DNA of 64,000 nt from CAWJKP01 sp963843465 (GCA_963843465.1 CAWJKP010000001.1:1302001-1366000), one strand, 5' to 3'; shown: positions 38,201 through 48,172, counted from the first letter of the stretch. The notes: generated by a model not told the origin, from the letters alone. A program made the numbers and translations.

Positions 38201-38625
38201 GACCTCACCTCCTTGCTGGACGTCGAACTGTTATTGCGAGAGGCCGGGTCGCTCACTGCGGCTCGGCGGGATGGATTTGGGGAAGGCGTCGGGTGGGCGG
38301 TAAGCGGGTGTCGGGGCAGGCGGGCGTCGCGGGCGGCGGGCAGGCCGCCCCTCAGGCGACCTGTACGCAGATCCGCGAAAAACCTGATAAACATGCTCCG
38401 TGTTAGAATTGTCGCCACGCATCGGGGTTCCACTTAAGCCTTTTGTGCCCGGTACACGCCGAAAAGCGGTTGCCCGCGATCTGCTGCTTCTGGTGATTTA
38501 CCGCCATGGGCCTGATCTAGCGGGCCTGCCGAGGCCGTTTCTGTGGATTGCGCCAAGGTTGACGTTTACAGCGGCGGCAATTCACCCTATGATCCTCTCC
38601 CCTTTTCCCGCTCCGGAGACCGGAC
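38201..38625. other. Intergenic region between divergent cytochrome and hemA genes
   Basis: 425 bp between two genes transcribed apart. It must hold both promoters. A ribosome site for the minus-strand gene lies at its left end (38205-38214). I see no clear sigma-70 pair, operator or RNA structure, only GC-rich sequence around 38290-38360. Confidence 0.4.
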
Positions 38626-39895
38626 ATGAAGGTGCAGGTCCTCGGCTGCAGCCATCACCGCGCCGATCGCCTTGCGCGAGCGGTTGGCCTTCAGCCCGGA
38701 GCAGGTGCGGATCGCTTTGGGAAGTCTGCGGCGGCAGTATCCCGCGGTGGAGACCGTGTTGCTGTCGACCTGCAACCGGATGGAAGTCTACCTGGCCTCC
38801 GAGAACGGCGGAGCCCCGCCTCACCAGGAGGTGGCGGAGTTCCTGGTCCGCTCCCGTGGGCTGGAACCGGCCGATCTTCTCGACGTGCTCTATGTTCAGG
38901 AAGGCCGCGAGGCGGTGCGGCACTTGTTCCTGGTGGCCAGCAGCCTCGATAGCATGGTCATCGGCGAGCCGCAGATCCTCTCCCAGGTGAAGCAGGCCTA
39001 CCAGATGGCCACGGAGCAACAGGCGGCCGGCCCTTTGACCCACGCCGCTTTCCAGGCCGCCTTGAAGACCGCCAAGCGGGTGGCCGGCGAGACCTCGATC
39101 CACCAGCGGCGGGTGAGCGTCCCCAGCGTGGCCGTCAGCGACTTCGCCCGACAGATCTTCGAGCGGTTCGACGACAAGCAGACGCTGGTTCTCGGCGCCG
39201 GGGAAATGGCCGAAGAGACGCTCAAGTATCTCCGCGACGAGGGCGTCCGCCGAGTGACTGTGGTGAACCGCAGCCCCGCCAAGGCACAAGCCCTGGCCCA
39301 GAAGTGGCAGGGACAGTGGATGCCCTGGCAGCAGCGGCTGGAAGCCCTCGCGGCGGCCGACCTGGTGGTCAGCACCACCGGGGCGGAAGAGGCGATTGTC
39401 ACGGCGGCCGACTTCCTCTCGGTTGAGGCGTCCCGGGGCGGCCGCCCGCTGTTCATCCTGGATCTGGCCGTCCCGCGCAACTTCGAGCCGGCCATCGGCG
39501 ATCGACCGGGCGTCTACCTCTATTCCATCGATGACCTCCAGCAGGTCTGCCGCGTCAACCGCCGCCAGCGGGACCAGGAACTGCCGGCCGCCTTGAGAAT
39601 CGTCGAGGAAGAGACCGACCGCTTCCTCGGCCAGTTGCACCATCGCGCCGTCGCGCCGGTCATCCAGCGGCTCAGGGCGGGCTGGGAGGAGCCCAAGGAG
39701 AAGGAGCTCGATCGGCTTTTCCATAAACTGCCCGACCTCGATGACCGTTGCCGCAACGAGATCCGCCAGTCGTTCGAGCGGCTGGTGAATAAGCTCTTGC
39801 ACCCGCCCATGGAATCCCTGCGTCACGCCTCACGGCAGGGGATCCCCGAGGTCCTGCTGGGCGCCCTGACACGGCTCTTTCAACTCAAAGACTGA
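38626..39895 (+). CDS. hemA: Glutamyl-tRNA reductase, frameshifted near the start
   Basis: About 424 residues. First step of the C5 route to 5-aminolevulinate and haem. ATG 38626 has GGAG upstream and reads MKVQVLGCSHHRA; the frame then breaks near 38660, apparently by loss of a GC in a GCGC run, and continues IALRERLAFSPEQVRIALGS. Catalytic cysteine in LLSTCNRMEVYLA, substrate part GEPQILSQVKQAY, NADPH site LVLGAGEMAEETLKYL and the C-terminal dimer helices. It precedes resB and ccsA, fitting a haem-supply group for cytochromes. Confidence 0.88.
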
Positions 39896-39917
39896 TGCGG
39901 GTAGCCGCGGAAGAGGT

Positions 39918-39970
39918 GGGGTGGGCTTTAGCCCGCCTTCACGATGCGGTGGCGGGCTAAAGCCCACCCT
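39918..39970. repeat. Inverted repeat GGGCTTTAGCCCGCC type
   Basis: Arms 39918-39937 and 39951-39970 match at 19 of 20 bases with a 13-base loop. One arm of the same family (GGGCGGGCTTTAGCCCGCC) occurs again at 46776-46794 ahead of dnaA. Dispersed palindromic element, position between hemA and resB. Confidence 0.65.
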
Positions 39971-40064
39971 GCGTCCCAGGCAAATGCCATTGTTAGGATC
40001 CGCCGCAACCCCTATATTGCGAAGATTCCGCAGACTCGTCGTCGTGAACGAATCGAGAAAGGTC

Positions 40065-41963
40065 ATGGTGCAAGCCCTCGCTGCCGTTTTCCGCTGGCTG
40101 GCCTCGTTGAAGCTGGCAGTGGTCCTGATCCTCGTCCTGGCAGCCGTCTTGGCCTGGGCCACGCTGCTGGAATCGAGCGTGGGGCGAGATTACGCCCAGT
40201 GGTACGTCTACAAATCCCCCTGGTTCGTCGCCCTGCTGGCAGTCTTAGGCCTGAACATCCTGGCCTCGACGCTGATCCGCTTTCCCTGGATCAAAAGCCG
40301 GCGGGGATTCGTGATCACCCATGCCGGCCTTCTGGTGCTGCTGTTCGGCGCGATCCAAACCTTCCGACATGGCGTCGAGGGGCAACTGATCTTCGCCGAA
40401 GGGCAGAGCGTCGATTCGATCCTCATGCTGGACAAATGCCAGCTCAATCTCGCCTGGCAAACGCAGCCCAACCGCTCGCCTCTGGCTTTCACCTTCCGCC
40501 CCGGCCCCGTCGATTGGCCGCCCGGCGAGACCCTGGACCTCGGCGAATTGGACGGGGTGCAGCTCAAGGTGCTCCGCTTCCTGCGGCACGCCAAGAGCGA
40601 GGAGAACTGGGTTGCCGACGAATCGGGCGGAGGCGGACCGGCGATCAAGTTCGCCGTCGCCGATCCACGTGGAAAAACGGTCCTGGAGACCTGGCTGGCG
40701 GCCGGCCCCTTCGGCGCCGAGTTCTCCTTGGGCCCCGCCACCTTCGTCCTCCAGCGGGCTCCGGTCGCGTCGCTGGTGGAGGATTTCCTCAAGCCGCCGG
40801 GCAAAGAAATCGGCGCCCGGGGCGTGCTCTCGATGCACCTCGACGGCCGCATGGTCCGCGTCGGGGTGGCCGAGAACCTGGGCAAGAAGATCCCCCTGGG
40901 CGACGGCAAGATCCGCGTCCAGATCGAGAAGTATCTGCCCAACGCCCAGCCCGATCCCGACGCCCACTTCGTCTCCCACGGCCAGCAGCCCGACAATCCC
41001 ATGCTGGAGCTGAAGGTCTATCTGCCGGGCAAGGAGCAGCCGCTGCGCCAGATCGCCTTCGCCCGGCACCCCTTGCTGGGCCTGGACGGGATTCACGGTC
41101 AGCCCAGTCCGGTGAAGTTCTGGTACCACCATCCGGCGGCCGTTCCCTCGGCGAGCACGGAACTGCTCCAGACGCCCGACGGCAAGCTCTATTGCCGCGC
41201 CGCGATCCACGGCGCTTTTCATCCGCACGGCGAGCTGAAAGCCGGGGACAAAGTCGAGGCCGCCGCAGGCTTCAAGATCACGCTCCTCAAGCACCTCCCG
41301 CACTCGCGCAAAGAGGTGCTGTTCTCTCCCGTGGCGCTGGCTGCCGGCGAGACGGCCGGCCCCGAGGCGGCGGCCCTCGTGGAAGTCGGCGCGGGCAAGA
41401 CACGGCAGCAGGTCTGGCTGCAGCGAGGCGACGAGAACTACGGTTTTCAGGTCCTGCAAACCAAGCAAGGGCCCTTGGCCATGGGCCTGGACTACGAGCG
41501 GCTCCCCCTGGGTTTCGAGCTGAAGCTGGTAAAGTTCCGCCACGGCAAGAATCCCGGCCAGATGGGCGACGCCTCGTTCGCCAGCACGGTCGAACTCGTC
41601 GACCGGGCGATGGGGATCGATCAACAACGGACGATCTCCATGAACGAGCCCCTGGTTTACGGCAAGTACACCTTGTACCAATCCAGCTTCCAGGATACGC
41701 CCGACGGCAAACAGGCCTCGACGCTGACCGTGGCCTGTGACCCGGGCCGGTTGTGGAAATACGTGGGAAGCCTGATGATCTGCGGGGGCGCGTTCCTGAT
41801 GTTCTTCTGTCGGGCCATCGGTTGGAAGACGATTCCCTTCCTGCCCTCCGGCCGCAAGTCCGACCACGGCGCGCCGACGGTCAACAGCAGCCGGAAACAT
41901 CTGGCGCGACCCGGCAAGAATGGCGCCAAACCGAGCCTTGCCGGCAGCCGTCAAGATTCCTGA
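40065..41963 (+). CDS. resB: ResB/Ccs1-like cytochrome c biogenesis protein
   Basis: 632 residues. ATG 40065 follows GAGAAAGGTC. N-terminal helices (FRWLASLKLAVVLILVLAAV, WFVALLAVLGLNILASTLIR, GFVITHAGLLVLLFGAIQT) are the ResB pattern, followed by a large periplasmic domain (residues about 110-570) and a last helix (YVGSLMICGGAFLMFFCRAI). With CcsA it forms the System II haem-attachment synthase. It is the second complete cytochrome c maturation system in this window. Confidence 0.85.
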   Translation: MVQALAAVFRWLASLKLAVVLILVLAAVLAWATLLESSVGRDYAQWYVYKSPWFVALLAVLGLNILASTLIRFPWIKSRRGFVITHAGLLVLLFGAIQTFRHGVEGQLIFAEGQSVDSILMLDKCQLNLAWQTQPNRSPLAFTFRPGPVDWPPGETLDLGELDGVQLKVLRFLRHAKSEENWVADESGGGGPAIKFAVADPRGKTVLETWLAAGPFGAEFSLGPATFVLQRAPVASLVEDFLKPPGKEIGARGVLSMHLDGRMVRVGVAENLGKKIPLGDGKIRVQIEKYLPNAQPDPDAHFVSHGQQPDNPMLELKVYLPGKEQPLRQIAFARHPLLGLDGIHGQPSPVKFWYHHPAAVPSASTELLQTPDGKLYCRAAIHGAFHPHGELKAGDKVEAAAGFKITLLKHLPHSRKEVLFSPVALAAGETAGPEAAALVEVGAGKTRQQVWLQRGDENYGFQVLQTKQGPLAMGLDYERLPLGFELKLVKFRHGKNPGQMGDASFASTVELVDRAMGIDQQRTISMNEPLVYGKYTLYQSSFQDTPDGKQASTLTVACDPGRLWKYVGSLMICGGAFLMFFCRAIGWKTIPFLPSGRKSDHGAPTVNSSRKHLARPGKNGAKPSLAGSRQDS

Positions 41964-42060
41964 AACCGCATCAACAAACCACAAAGGCCACGAAGAACAC
42001 CAAGCGAATATCGTTTGAGTTCGGTCCATCCTAATGTGTTGACGGCAGAAAGGATGTAAT

Positions 42061-43896
42061 ATGCGTCGTGCGATTCTCGTCCTCGTGGCGCTGCTGGCGG
42101 CCGGCACGCCGGGCCGCAGTGAGAGTTCCAAGCCATCGCCTTGGAATTGGGACCAATGGCGGAACCTGCCGGTACAGGATGGCGGGCGGCAGAAACCGCT
42201 GGACACGCTGGCCTGGGAGACCTTCCGCTCGCTGAGCAACCGCACGAGCTTCGCCGACCCGCAGACGGTCGAGCCGCTGGACTCGACGGCGCTCTACCTG
42301 GCGATGGTCTTCGAGTGGCCGGGTTGGGACCGTCCGCTCAATCCGCAGGCGACGGACGCCGAGCTGCGTGCGGGCTACTTCGCCTCCCGGCAGCCCGACA
42401 AGTGGGACGTCTCCCGGCTGTTGCTGGTCGACTCCTTGGAGCTCCGCCGCAACCTGGGAATGTCGCAGGACCAGAAGTACATCTCGCCTTGGAAGCTCAG
42501 CCAGGCGAAGATCCGCGACCCGAGGACTGGCGCGGAGACCCTCTTCATCCATTGGGCCGAGCGGCAGATGGACCGCAAAGAGCAGGGCCAGACGCCGCTG
42601 GAAAGAAAGTCCTTGGAGTTGGCCGATCGCTACTGGTCCTACCAGGACCTCCGCATGGGCCAGCGGCTGACCGTGCTGCCGGTGCCCGCAAGCGAAGCGC
42701 GGGAGTGGCTCCCGGTCGCCTACCTGGTCCAGGCTCCGATGCTGGGCCTGATGGATCCCAGCGGGCAGATGCCCAGAGCCGCCGAGCAACTGCAAAGGGT
42801 CCGCGCGGCCTACCTGGCTCGATCGCCCGCGGCATTCAACCAGGCTTCCGCCGAGTTTCTCGCCACGATGCGGAGCCTGGGGCCAAAGCTCGGGGCCTAT
42901 CCGCGTCAGCAGGTGATCGATCTGGAAGTCGCCTACAACCACTGGGCCCCCTTCCGTTTCGCCTGGATCTTCACCATGACCGCCGCGCTGGGAATGTTGC
43001 TGGCGATGGGCACCCGCTGGAAAGGATTCTATCTTGGGGCCTTGGGCCTCTTCGTCGCCGGGATGGCGGCGATGCTGGTCGGCTTCGGCATGAGGGTGGC
43101 GATCTCCGGCCGCGCCCCGGTGACCAACATGTACGAGTCGGTGATCTATGTCGGGCTGGGCACGGCGCTGTTCGGCCTGGTCTTCGAGCTGATCTACCGC
43201 AAGCGGTACATTCTCACCGCCGCCGCGTGCGTCTCCACGCTGGCCTTGATCATGGCCGACAACTGCCCGGCCCACCTCGATCCCACGATTCATCCGCTGC
43301 AGCCGGTGCTGCGGAGCAACTATTGGCTGATCCTCCACGTGATGACCATCACGCTCAGCTACGCGGCCTTTGCCCTGGCGCTGGGCATCGCCAACATCAC
43401 GCTGGGCTACTACCTCGTCCGCTCCGGCAGCCGCGAGACGATCGCCGCCCTGAGCCGCTTCACCTACAAAGTGCTGCAGGTGGGCGTGCTCTTGCTGGCC
43501 GCCGGCACGATCCTCGGCGGCGTCTGGGCCGATTACTCCTGGGGCCGCTTCTGGGGCTGGGATCCCAAGGAGGTCTGGGCGCTGATCGCCCTGCTGGGCT
43601 ACCTGGCCGTGCTCCACGCCCGCCATGTCAACTGGGTAGGCCATTTCGGCCTGGCGACCTGTGCGGTGGCCTGCTTCGCCCTGGTCGTGGTCGCCTGGTA
43701 CGGCGTGAACTTCGTGATGGGCGCCGGCCTGCACAGCTACGGCTTTGGCGGCGGTGGAGAGCGTTACGTCGGCGGCGTGCTGGCCGCTCAGTTCCTTTAC
43801 GTCGCGCTGGCCGCCCTACGCTCTCGGAACATGCCCGACGATCCGGTCCTCGACTCGTCCACCCCTCGCCGCGATCTGGCTTGCGCTTCGGGCTAG
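42061..43896 (+). CDS. ccsA: CcsA/ResC cytochrome c synthase subunit with large N-terminal domain
   Basis: 611 residues. AAAGGATGTAAT precedes ATG 42061. A signal peptide is followed by about 280 residues of a soluble domain (LPVQDGGRQKPLDTLAWETF ...), then eight helices with the WWD motif WGRFWGWDPKEVW and flanking His (SNYWLILHVMTITLSYAAF, GHFGLATCAVACFALVV, GLHSYGFG). CcsA with ResB carries and attaches haem. The N-terminal extension is seen in planctomycete and related CcsA proteins. Confidence 0.9.
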   Translation: MRRAILVLVALLAAGTPGRSESSKPSPWNWDQWRNLPVQDGGRQKPLDTLAWETFRSLSNRTSFADPQTVEPLDSTALYLAMVFEWPGWDRPLNPQATDAELRAGYFASRQPDKWDVSRLLLVDSLELRRNLGMSQDQKYISPWKLSQAKIRDPRTGAETLFIHWAERQMDRKEQGQTPLERKSLELADRYWSYQDLRMGQRLTVLPVPASEAREWLPVAYLVQAPMLGLMDPSGQMPRAAEQLQRVRAAYLARSPAAFNQASAEFLATMRSLGPKLGAYPRQQVIDLEVAYNHWAPFRFAWIFTMTAALGMLLAMGTRWKGFYLGALGLFVAGMAAMLVGFGMRVAISGRAPVTNMYESVIYVGLGTALFGLVFELIYRKRYILTAAACVSTLALIMADNCPAHLDPTIHPLQPVLRSNYWLILHVMTITLSYAAFALALGIANITLGYYLVRSGSRETIAALSRFTYKVLQVGVLLLAAGTILGGVWADYSWGRFWGWDPKEVWALIALLGYLAVLHARHVNWVGHFGLATCAVACFALVVVAWYGVNFVMGAGLHSYGFGGGGERYVGGVLAAQFLYVALAALRSRNMPDDPVLDSSTPRRDLACASG

Positions 43897-45056
43897 TTCT
43901 CCGCCTCCGCGCAGAGGGCGTAATAAGCGATCAGGCCGAGAATCGCCGACAGGGGACAGGCCTTGACGTCGTAGCCGGGCAGATCCAGGCAGGCGTCGGT
44001 CAGCGGCCAGTGAGGATCAATGTAAAGATGACCAGCATTTTGTGATTGCTCCTTGCCAGGCCCCCGCGACGTGAGGAAAATGGTGCGGGCGCCAGCCGCG
44101 TTGGCCGCCGAGGAGAGGGCGTCTTCGTTCTGCTGGTAACCCAGCAGCAGATAGACGTCGCCGGGATGCAGGTTTTCCCGCACCCACTTCACGGCCGTCT
44201 CGCCGTCGGCGGCGCTCAGTCCGGTGAAGCAGTCCGGATCGCCCGGCCGGCCGACTTCGTGCGGCGGCAAGTGCCCTTCGAGATGACGGATCACCTGGCG
44301 CCGGGCGGCCTTCGCTTTGCGGATCCATTGGCCCGCCCGGCGGATCTTTGCCAGTTCCCCCGACTCGACTGCCTGAAGCGCATCGCCGACCTGGCCGAGG
44401 AACTGCCGCGCATAGCGGCCCTGGGCCACGGGCTCGGGCTGGATCTGCGGCTCGAACAACAGGCCCTCGGTCCGCTTGAAGCGCCGCAGCCCCGGGTCGA
44501 GATGGATGCTCAGGTAGACGGCCAACTGCCGGTGCCGGCGGCGGCAGGCGGCGATCAGCTCCGCCGTAAACGCCCATTGGGCTGTCGCCACCGCCACCGC
44601 GGCGGCCGGCGGCCTTTCCGGCGGATGTTTCACGCGCGCGTGCCGCCGGATAGCACGAGAAACGTCGATCTCGATCGTCCGCATATTGGCCGGAAAGGGC
44701 GGATTGATGATCGGGCTGAACACCGGGGCGAAGACCACGACTAGCGAACCCCTTTCGGCCAGTCTGGCGGCTTTCATCTGGCTATCGCCATAGTCGGCGA
44801 CGAGCAGCACGTCGCTTGCGCCGAACAACGTCGGAATCGCGTCTAATGACATCGCCTGGATGCCGCAGAGTCCTCCCGCCCGGCCGACAAGCTCGGAGAC
44901 GGCCCCCGTTTCGCCGGCCGCGTAGATGCGGCCCCCGGCCAGCAGCCGCGAGGCCGACTCGTCGGCGATCCGCGTGATCTGGTCCACGTGGGCCTCCAGA
45001 GATCGGACCACGCGAAGTTGGGTAGCGAGATACACCTCCGCCGGGCCATCGGCCAT
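43893..45056 (-). CDS. SIS-domain (sugar isomerase fold) protein
   Basis: 387 residues from ATG 45056 (MADGPAEVYLATQLR); upstream in-frame sequence runs through repeat elements, so a longer start is unlikely, though a GTG 50 bases out is possible. Two SIS-like halves: one with ASRLLAGGRIYAAGETGAVS and SDVLLVADYGDS, a second with DVYLLLGYQQNEDALSSAAN and ARTIFLTSRGP. Such proteins bind phosphosugars in isomerases or regulators. The real substrate is not visible. It ends four bases inside the convergent ccsA gene. Confidence 0.6.
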   Translation of the reverse strand: MADGPAEVYLATQLRVVRSLEAHVDQITRIADESASRLLAGGRIYAAGETGAVSELVGRAGGLCGIQAMSLDAIPTLFGASDVLLVADYGDSQMKAARLAERGSLVVVFAPVFSPIINPPFPANMRTIEIDVSRAIRRHARVKHPPERPPAAAVAVATAQWAFTAELIAACRRRHRQLAVYLSIHLDPGLRRFKRTEGLLFEPQIQPEPVAQGRYARQFLGQVGDALQAVESGELAKIRRAGQWIRKAKAARRQVIRHLEGHLPPHEVGRPGDPDCFTGLSAADGETAVKWVRENLHPGDVYLLLGYQQNEDALSSAANAAGARTIFLTSRGPGKEQSQNAGHLYIDPHWPLTDACLDLPGYDVKACPLSAILGLIAYYALCAEAEN

Positions 45057-45237
45057 CGCCAACCCGCTCCACCCCAGCGCGGCCAGGATGCCGGTCAAGT
45101 GAATCACAGGGCAACTTCGACCAGGGGTACATCGCTCGTACACGGCGGCCCTCCACGAAAGGCGTTCATCAAGCCAACCAGGGATCACCCCCTTCTGGAT
45201 CACTATACTATACTGCACGCAGGACGAATTGACACAA

Positions 45238-45300
45238 GTTCGTAGTACCGGCTTTAGCCGGAAATCCGCGGCAAGATCGCCTGAAGGTGGGACTACGAAC
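45238..45300. repeat. Palindromic element, inverted copy of the one at 19429
   Basis: GTTCGTAGTACCGGCTTTAG ... ending in GGGACTACGAAC. Terminal inverted repeats flank a core with CCGCGGCAAG. Similarity with 19407-19474 continues into the flank GCACATTTCCGACCGCG (45302-45318), so the repeat unit is about 80 bp. Confidence 0.6.
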
Positions 45301-45343
45301 GGCACATTTCCGACCGCGATCCATTAGCCCGACTGCGATACAC

Positions 45344-45398
45344 TAGCCCGAAGCGCTAGCGAGGGAAGCACTTTCATCCCTCGCTCGCGCTTCGGGCT
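45344..45398. repeat. Palindromic repeat with 22-base arms, second family of 19501-19556
   Basis: Arms AGCCCGAAGCGCTAGCGAGG.. (45344-45365) and its complement (45377-45398) with an 11-base loop. Same core (CCCGAAGCG..AGCGAGG) as 19501-19556. May form a stable hairpin in RNA. Confidence 0.6.
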
Positions 45399-45488
45399 GG
45401 TGTCCACTGCCGGGCGCACGGAGCCCCCTGCTCGTTGAACATCGAGATTCGGCTTGTCATGCCGGTTTGGGCGGCCAACAATTCACCT

Positions 45489-46648
45489 ATGGAACTGATC
45501 TACCTGGACCATAACGCCACGACGCCCACCCGGCCGGAAGTCGTCGAGGCGATGGCCCGTTGCTTCCGCGAGGTTCATGCCAACCCGGCCAGTCAGCACC
45601 GCGCCGGCCAAAGAGCCCAGCAGGTCCTGGAAGAAGCGCGGGAATCGATCGGTGAAAACCTCGGGGCGGCCATCGGCGGGCCGGTCTCCGACCGGGTCGT
45701 TTTTACCAGTGGCGGGACCGAGGCGAATAACCTCGCAGTGCTCGGTCTGGCCCGGGGTCGGCCCGACGCTCCGCCAGGGCAAGTGATTATCTCGGCGATC
45801 GAACATCCCAGCGTGGTCGGACCAGCCGAACGGCTTTTGGACCAAGGATGGCGGCTCGATACGCTGGGCGTCACGGCCAGCGGCGCCGTGCGCATCGATC
45901 AACTCTCTCCGCTGCTGACGCCGCAGACCCGGCTGCTAAGCGTAATGCTCGGCAACCACGATACGGGCGTGCTCCAGCCGGTAGCCGAATTGGCCGCCCT
46001 GGCAAACGACGCTGGCGTGCCGCTGCACACCGACGCCGTCCAGGTCGTCGGCAAGCGGCCGGTCCATTTCCGCGCCTGGGCGTGGCCGCGATGAGCCTCT
46101 CCGCGCACAAGTTCCAGGGCCCGGCGGGAATCGGCGCCCTCGTCTTGCGTGCGGGCACGCCGCTTGTGCCGTTGCACTTCGGCGGCCACCAACAGTACGG
46201 CCTCCGCCCGGGAACGGAGCCGGTGGCCTTGGCCGTCGGCATGGCTACGGCACTCCGCCTCTGCTGCCAAGAGCAGCAGGAGCGGACGCAACGGATGGAG
46301 CGGCTGCTGAGTCGCTTGGAAGGAGGCTTGAGGGCAGGCTATCCTGGTGTCGTCATCAATGGGGCGGATGCCCAGCGGCTGCCGCAAACGGCCAATATCG
46401 CCTTTCCCGGGCATGACGGGCAGATGCTCTTGATGGCGCTGGATCTGGCGGGTGTGGCTTGCTCCGTCGGTGCAGCCTGTTCGAGCGGTTCGGCGGAGCT
46501 TTCACCCACGTTGCGGGCCATGGGTCTTCCCAAGGCGGTTGTCTCCAGCTCGCTGCGTTTCAGCCTTGGCCCCACAACCACGGAAGGCGAAATCGACGAG
46601 GCAGTCCGCCGGGTTCTGCACGTGCTGCGAGCACTCGACGGCTCCTAG
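45489..46648 (+). CDS. Cysteine desulfurase (NifS/IscS-like), frameshifted
   Basis: About 386 residues. PLP enzyme that frees sulfur from cysteine for Fe-S clusters. First part MELIYLDHNATTPTRPEVVE, FTSGGTEANNLAVLG, ISAIEHPSV, LLSVMLGNHDTG; then the frame breaks near 46072 where one missing C (GCC for GCCC) restores LGVAAMSLSAHKFQGPAG, which holds the PLP lysine (HK). The active-site cysteine loop reads VACSVGAACSSGSAELS. Fits the many Fe-S proteins nearby. Because the two halves are intact in style, an assembly indel is more likely than decay. Confidence 0.87.
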
Positions 46649-46824
46649 GCCGTTGCCATAAAGTCTTTAGCAGGGTTGGCTTAGGAACGCGGATCCAGCC
46701 CGGGAAAATCGCCGGTCCCACCTCGCCAAGACGGACGAAATTTGCTAAAATCCGGGTAAGCGTTCACCGGTAGACGTAGGGCGGGCTTTAGCCCGCCTCC
46801 GCCTTCCTGGAACGACCGAGCCAT

Positions 46825-47839
46825 GTGAACGGTAACAAATCCGTGAATTGCAAAATCAGTCCCAACGGCGCGATCGGCGACTTCGTCGTCGGGCCCGAGA
46901 ACCGCTTGGTTAAGGTGGCCATCGGTGACCTGCTGCGCCAGGCTGGTTCACTTTACAGCCCCTTGGTCCTTCATGGCCCATCGGGGGTGGGCAAGACCCA
47001 TCTTGCGATGGCCGTCGCCGCCCACTGGAAGGCTCGGCCCGACCATCCGCCGGTGAAGTACGCGGTGGCGATTGACTTCGCTCGGGAGTTGGCCGAGGCG
47101 ATCGAGACCAAGACGCTCGATGAGTTCGGCGTTACTTACCGCCGGGCGTCGCTGTTGGTTTTGGAGGACCTGCAACACCTGGCCGGCAAGCAAGCGGCCC
47201 AGCGGGAGCTGCTCCAGATCCTCGACAGCCTGGCGGATAATGAGGCCTGCGCTGGTCACCGTTTCCCGTTCGCCGGGGGTGCTCGACGGCATGCTGCCGG
47301 GACTCCAGAGCCGCCTGCAAGCCGGCCTGGTGGTTTCGGTGGAACTGCCGGGCCCGGCGGCCCGCGCGATCATTCTTCGGCGTCTGGCGGCGGCTAGGGG
47401 CATTAAGGCGTCGGAATCGTTGATCGAGCTCCTCGCGGAGAAGGTGAGCGGTGCGGCGCCGGTGTTGAATGCGGCCTTGATCGCGTTGCAGACGGGCGGC
47501 AGCGTGAATATCGAAGCGGCGCGACGTTGGCTGGCCAACCGCCATCGAGAGGACCCCAGTCTTCGCGAGATCAGCTTCGCAACCGCGCGGTATTTTTCGC
47601 TCCGCCTCGGCGACCTGCGGAGTGCGGCCCGCCATCGGACGCTGGTTGTCGCACGGGGCGTGGCCATGTATCTCTGCCGGAGCCTAACGCGCCTAAGCCT
47701 GGAGCAGATCGGCGGCTACTTCGGCGGTCGTGACCACACGACGGTCTCCTACAGTTGCCGCCGCACTGAAGAGCTCCTCCAAACCGAGCCGGCGATTCGC
47801 GAGGCGGTGGTCCAGTTGCAAAGCAGACTACGGAAATGA
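46825..47839 (+). CDS. dnaA: Replication initiator DnaA, short N-terminus, frameshifted
   Basis: About 338 residues. GTG 46825 starts MNGNKSVNCKISPNG, then FVVGPENRLV, which is where the AAA+ domain of DnaA normally begins, so domains I-II are missing or minimal. Walker A GPSGVGKTH, Walker B LLVLEDLQHL. The frame breaks near 47250 (GGCCT, two bases short) and continues LVTVSRSPGVLDGMLPGLQ. The C-terminal DNA-binding domain has the signature GGRDHTTVSYSCRRTEELL. The order dnaA-dnaN-dciA-gyrB is the usual origin cluster. Confidence 0.85.
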
Positions 47840-48172
47840 GCAGCCTGACGGGGAGAACTTGTCGGGTGGTTGTCGGCCGTGTGTGCATCGCTACGCAGCG
47901 ATCGACAGCGACCATCGCCCTTGTCCGGAAAGGCTCCAGCAGCGACAAAACGGCGACAGGCGGGCAACGACGGCCCGACAGATTTTCCCCAGGGATACCG
48001 GACCGGTTGATCGCACGCAACTTGCTACGCCATCGCACCTTTCTTCAACCAAAAGGTCAAGAATCGACACCCGGCGGCCGCGTACAAATACTGCTACATA
48101 AGACAAAGACTATTTGATATACTACGCCTTATGTCCCACGATCACCAGCGACCCAAGAGACGGAGCTAATCC
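47840..48172. other. dnaA-dnaN intergenic region, candidate origin neighbourhood
   Basis: 333 bp. Position suggests the origin or the dnaN promoter. I looked for DnaA boxes of the TTATCCACA type and found no clear cluster; TTTTCCCCAGG near 47982 is only a weak resemblance. The right half is AT-richer (48085-48130) and has a possible promoter, TACATA at 48095-48100, 17 bases, TATACT at 48118-48123, with a start about 48130 for dnaN. Origin status is unproven. Confidence 0.4.

Larger units (their letters stand above)
45057..45488. other. Intergenic region with two palindromic repeats
   Basis: 432 bp between divergent genes. It holds an element at 45238-45300 with short terminal inverted repeats (GTTCGTAGTACC and its complement) and, at 45344-45398, a second palindrome with 22-base arms (AGCCCGAAGCGCTAGCGAGG). 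The same two families are nested at 19429-19616. On the minus strand a TATAGTATAG stretch near 45203-45215 could be the -10 box for the SIS gene. Confidence 0.5.

Noticed and set aside
46825..47839. Programmed frameshift in dnaA
   Set aside because: No slippery heptamer or stimulating structure was seen; the same type of break recurs in many unrelated genes, so sequencing indels explain it better.
47840..48172. Definite oriC call
   Set aside because: Gene order fits, but no cluster of DnaA boxes was seen and skew cannot be computed here.
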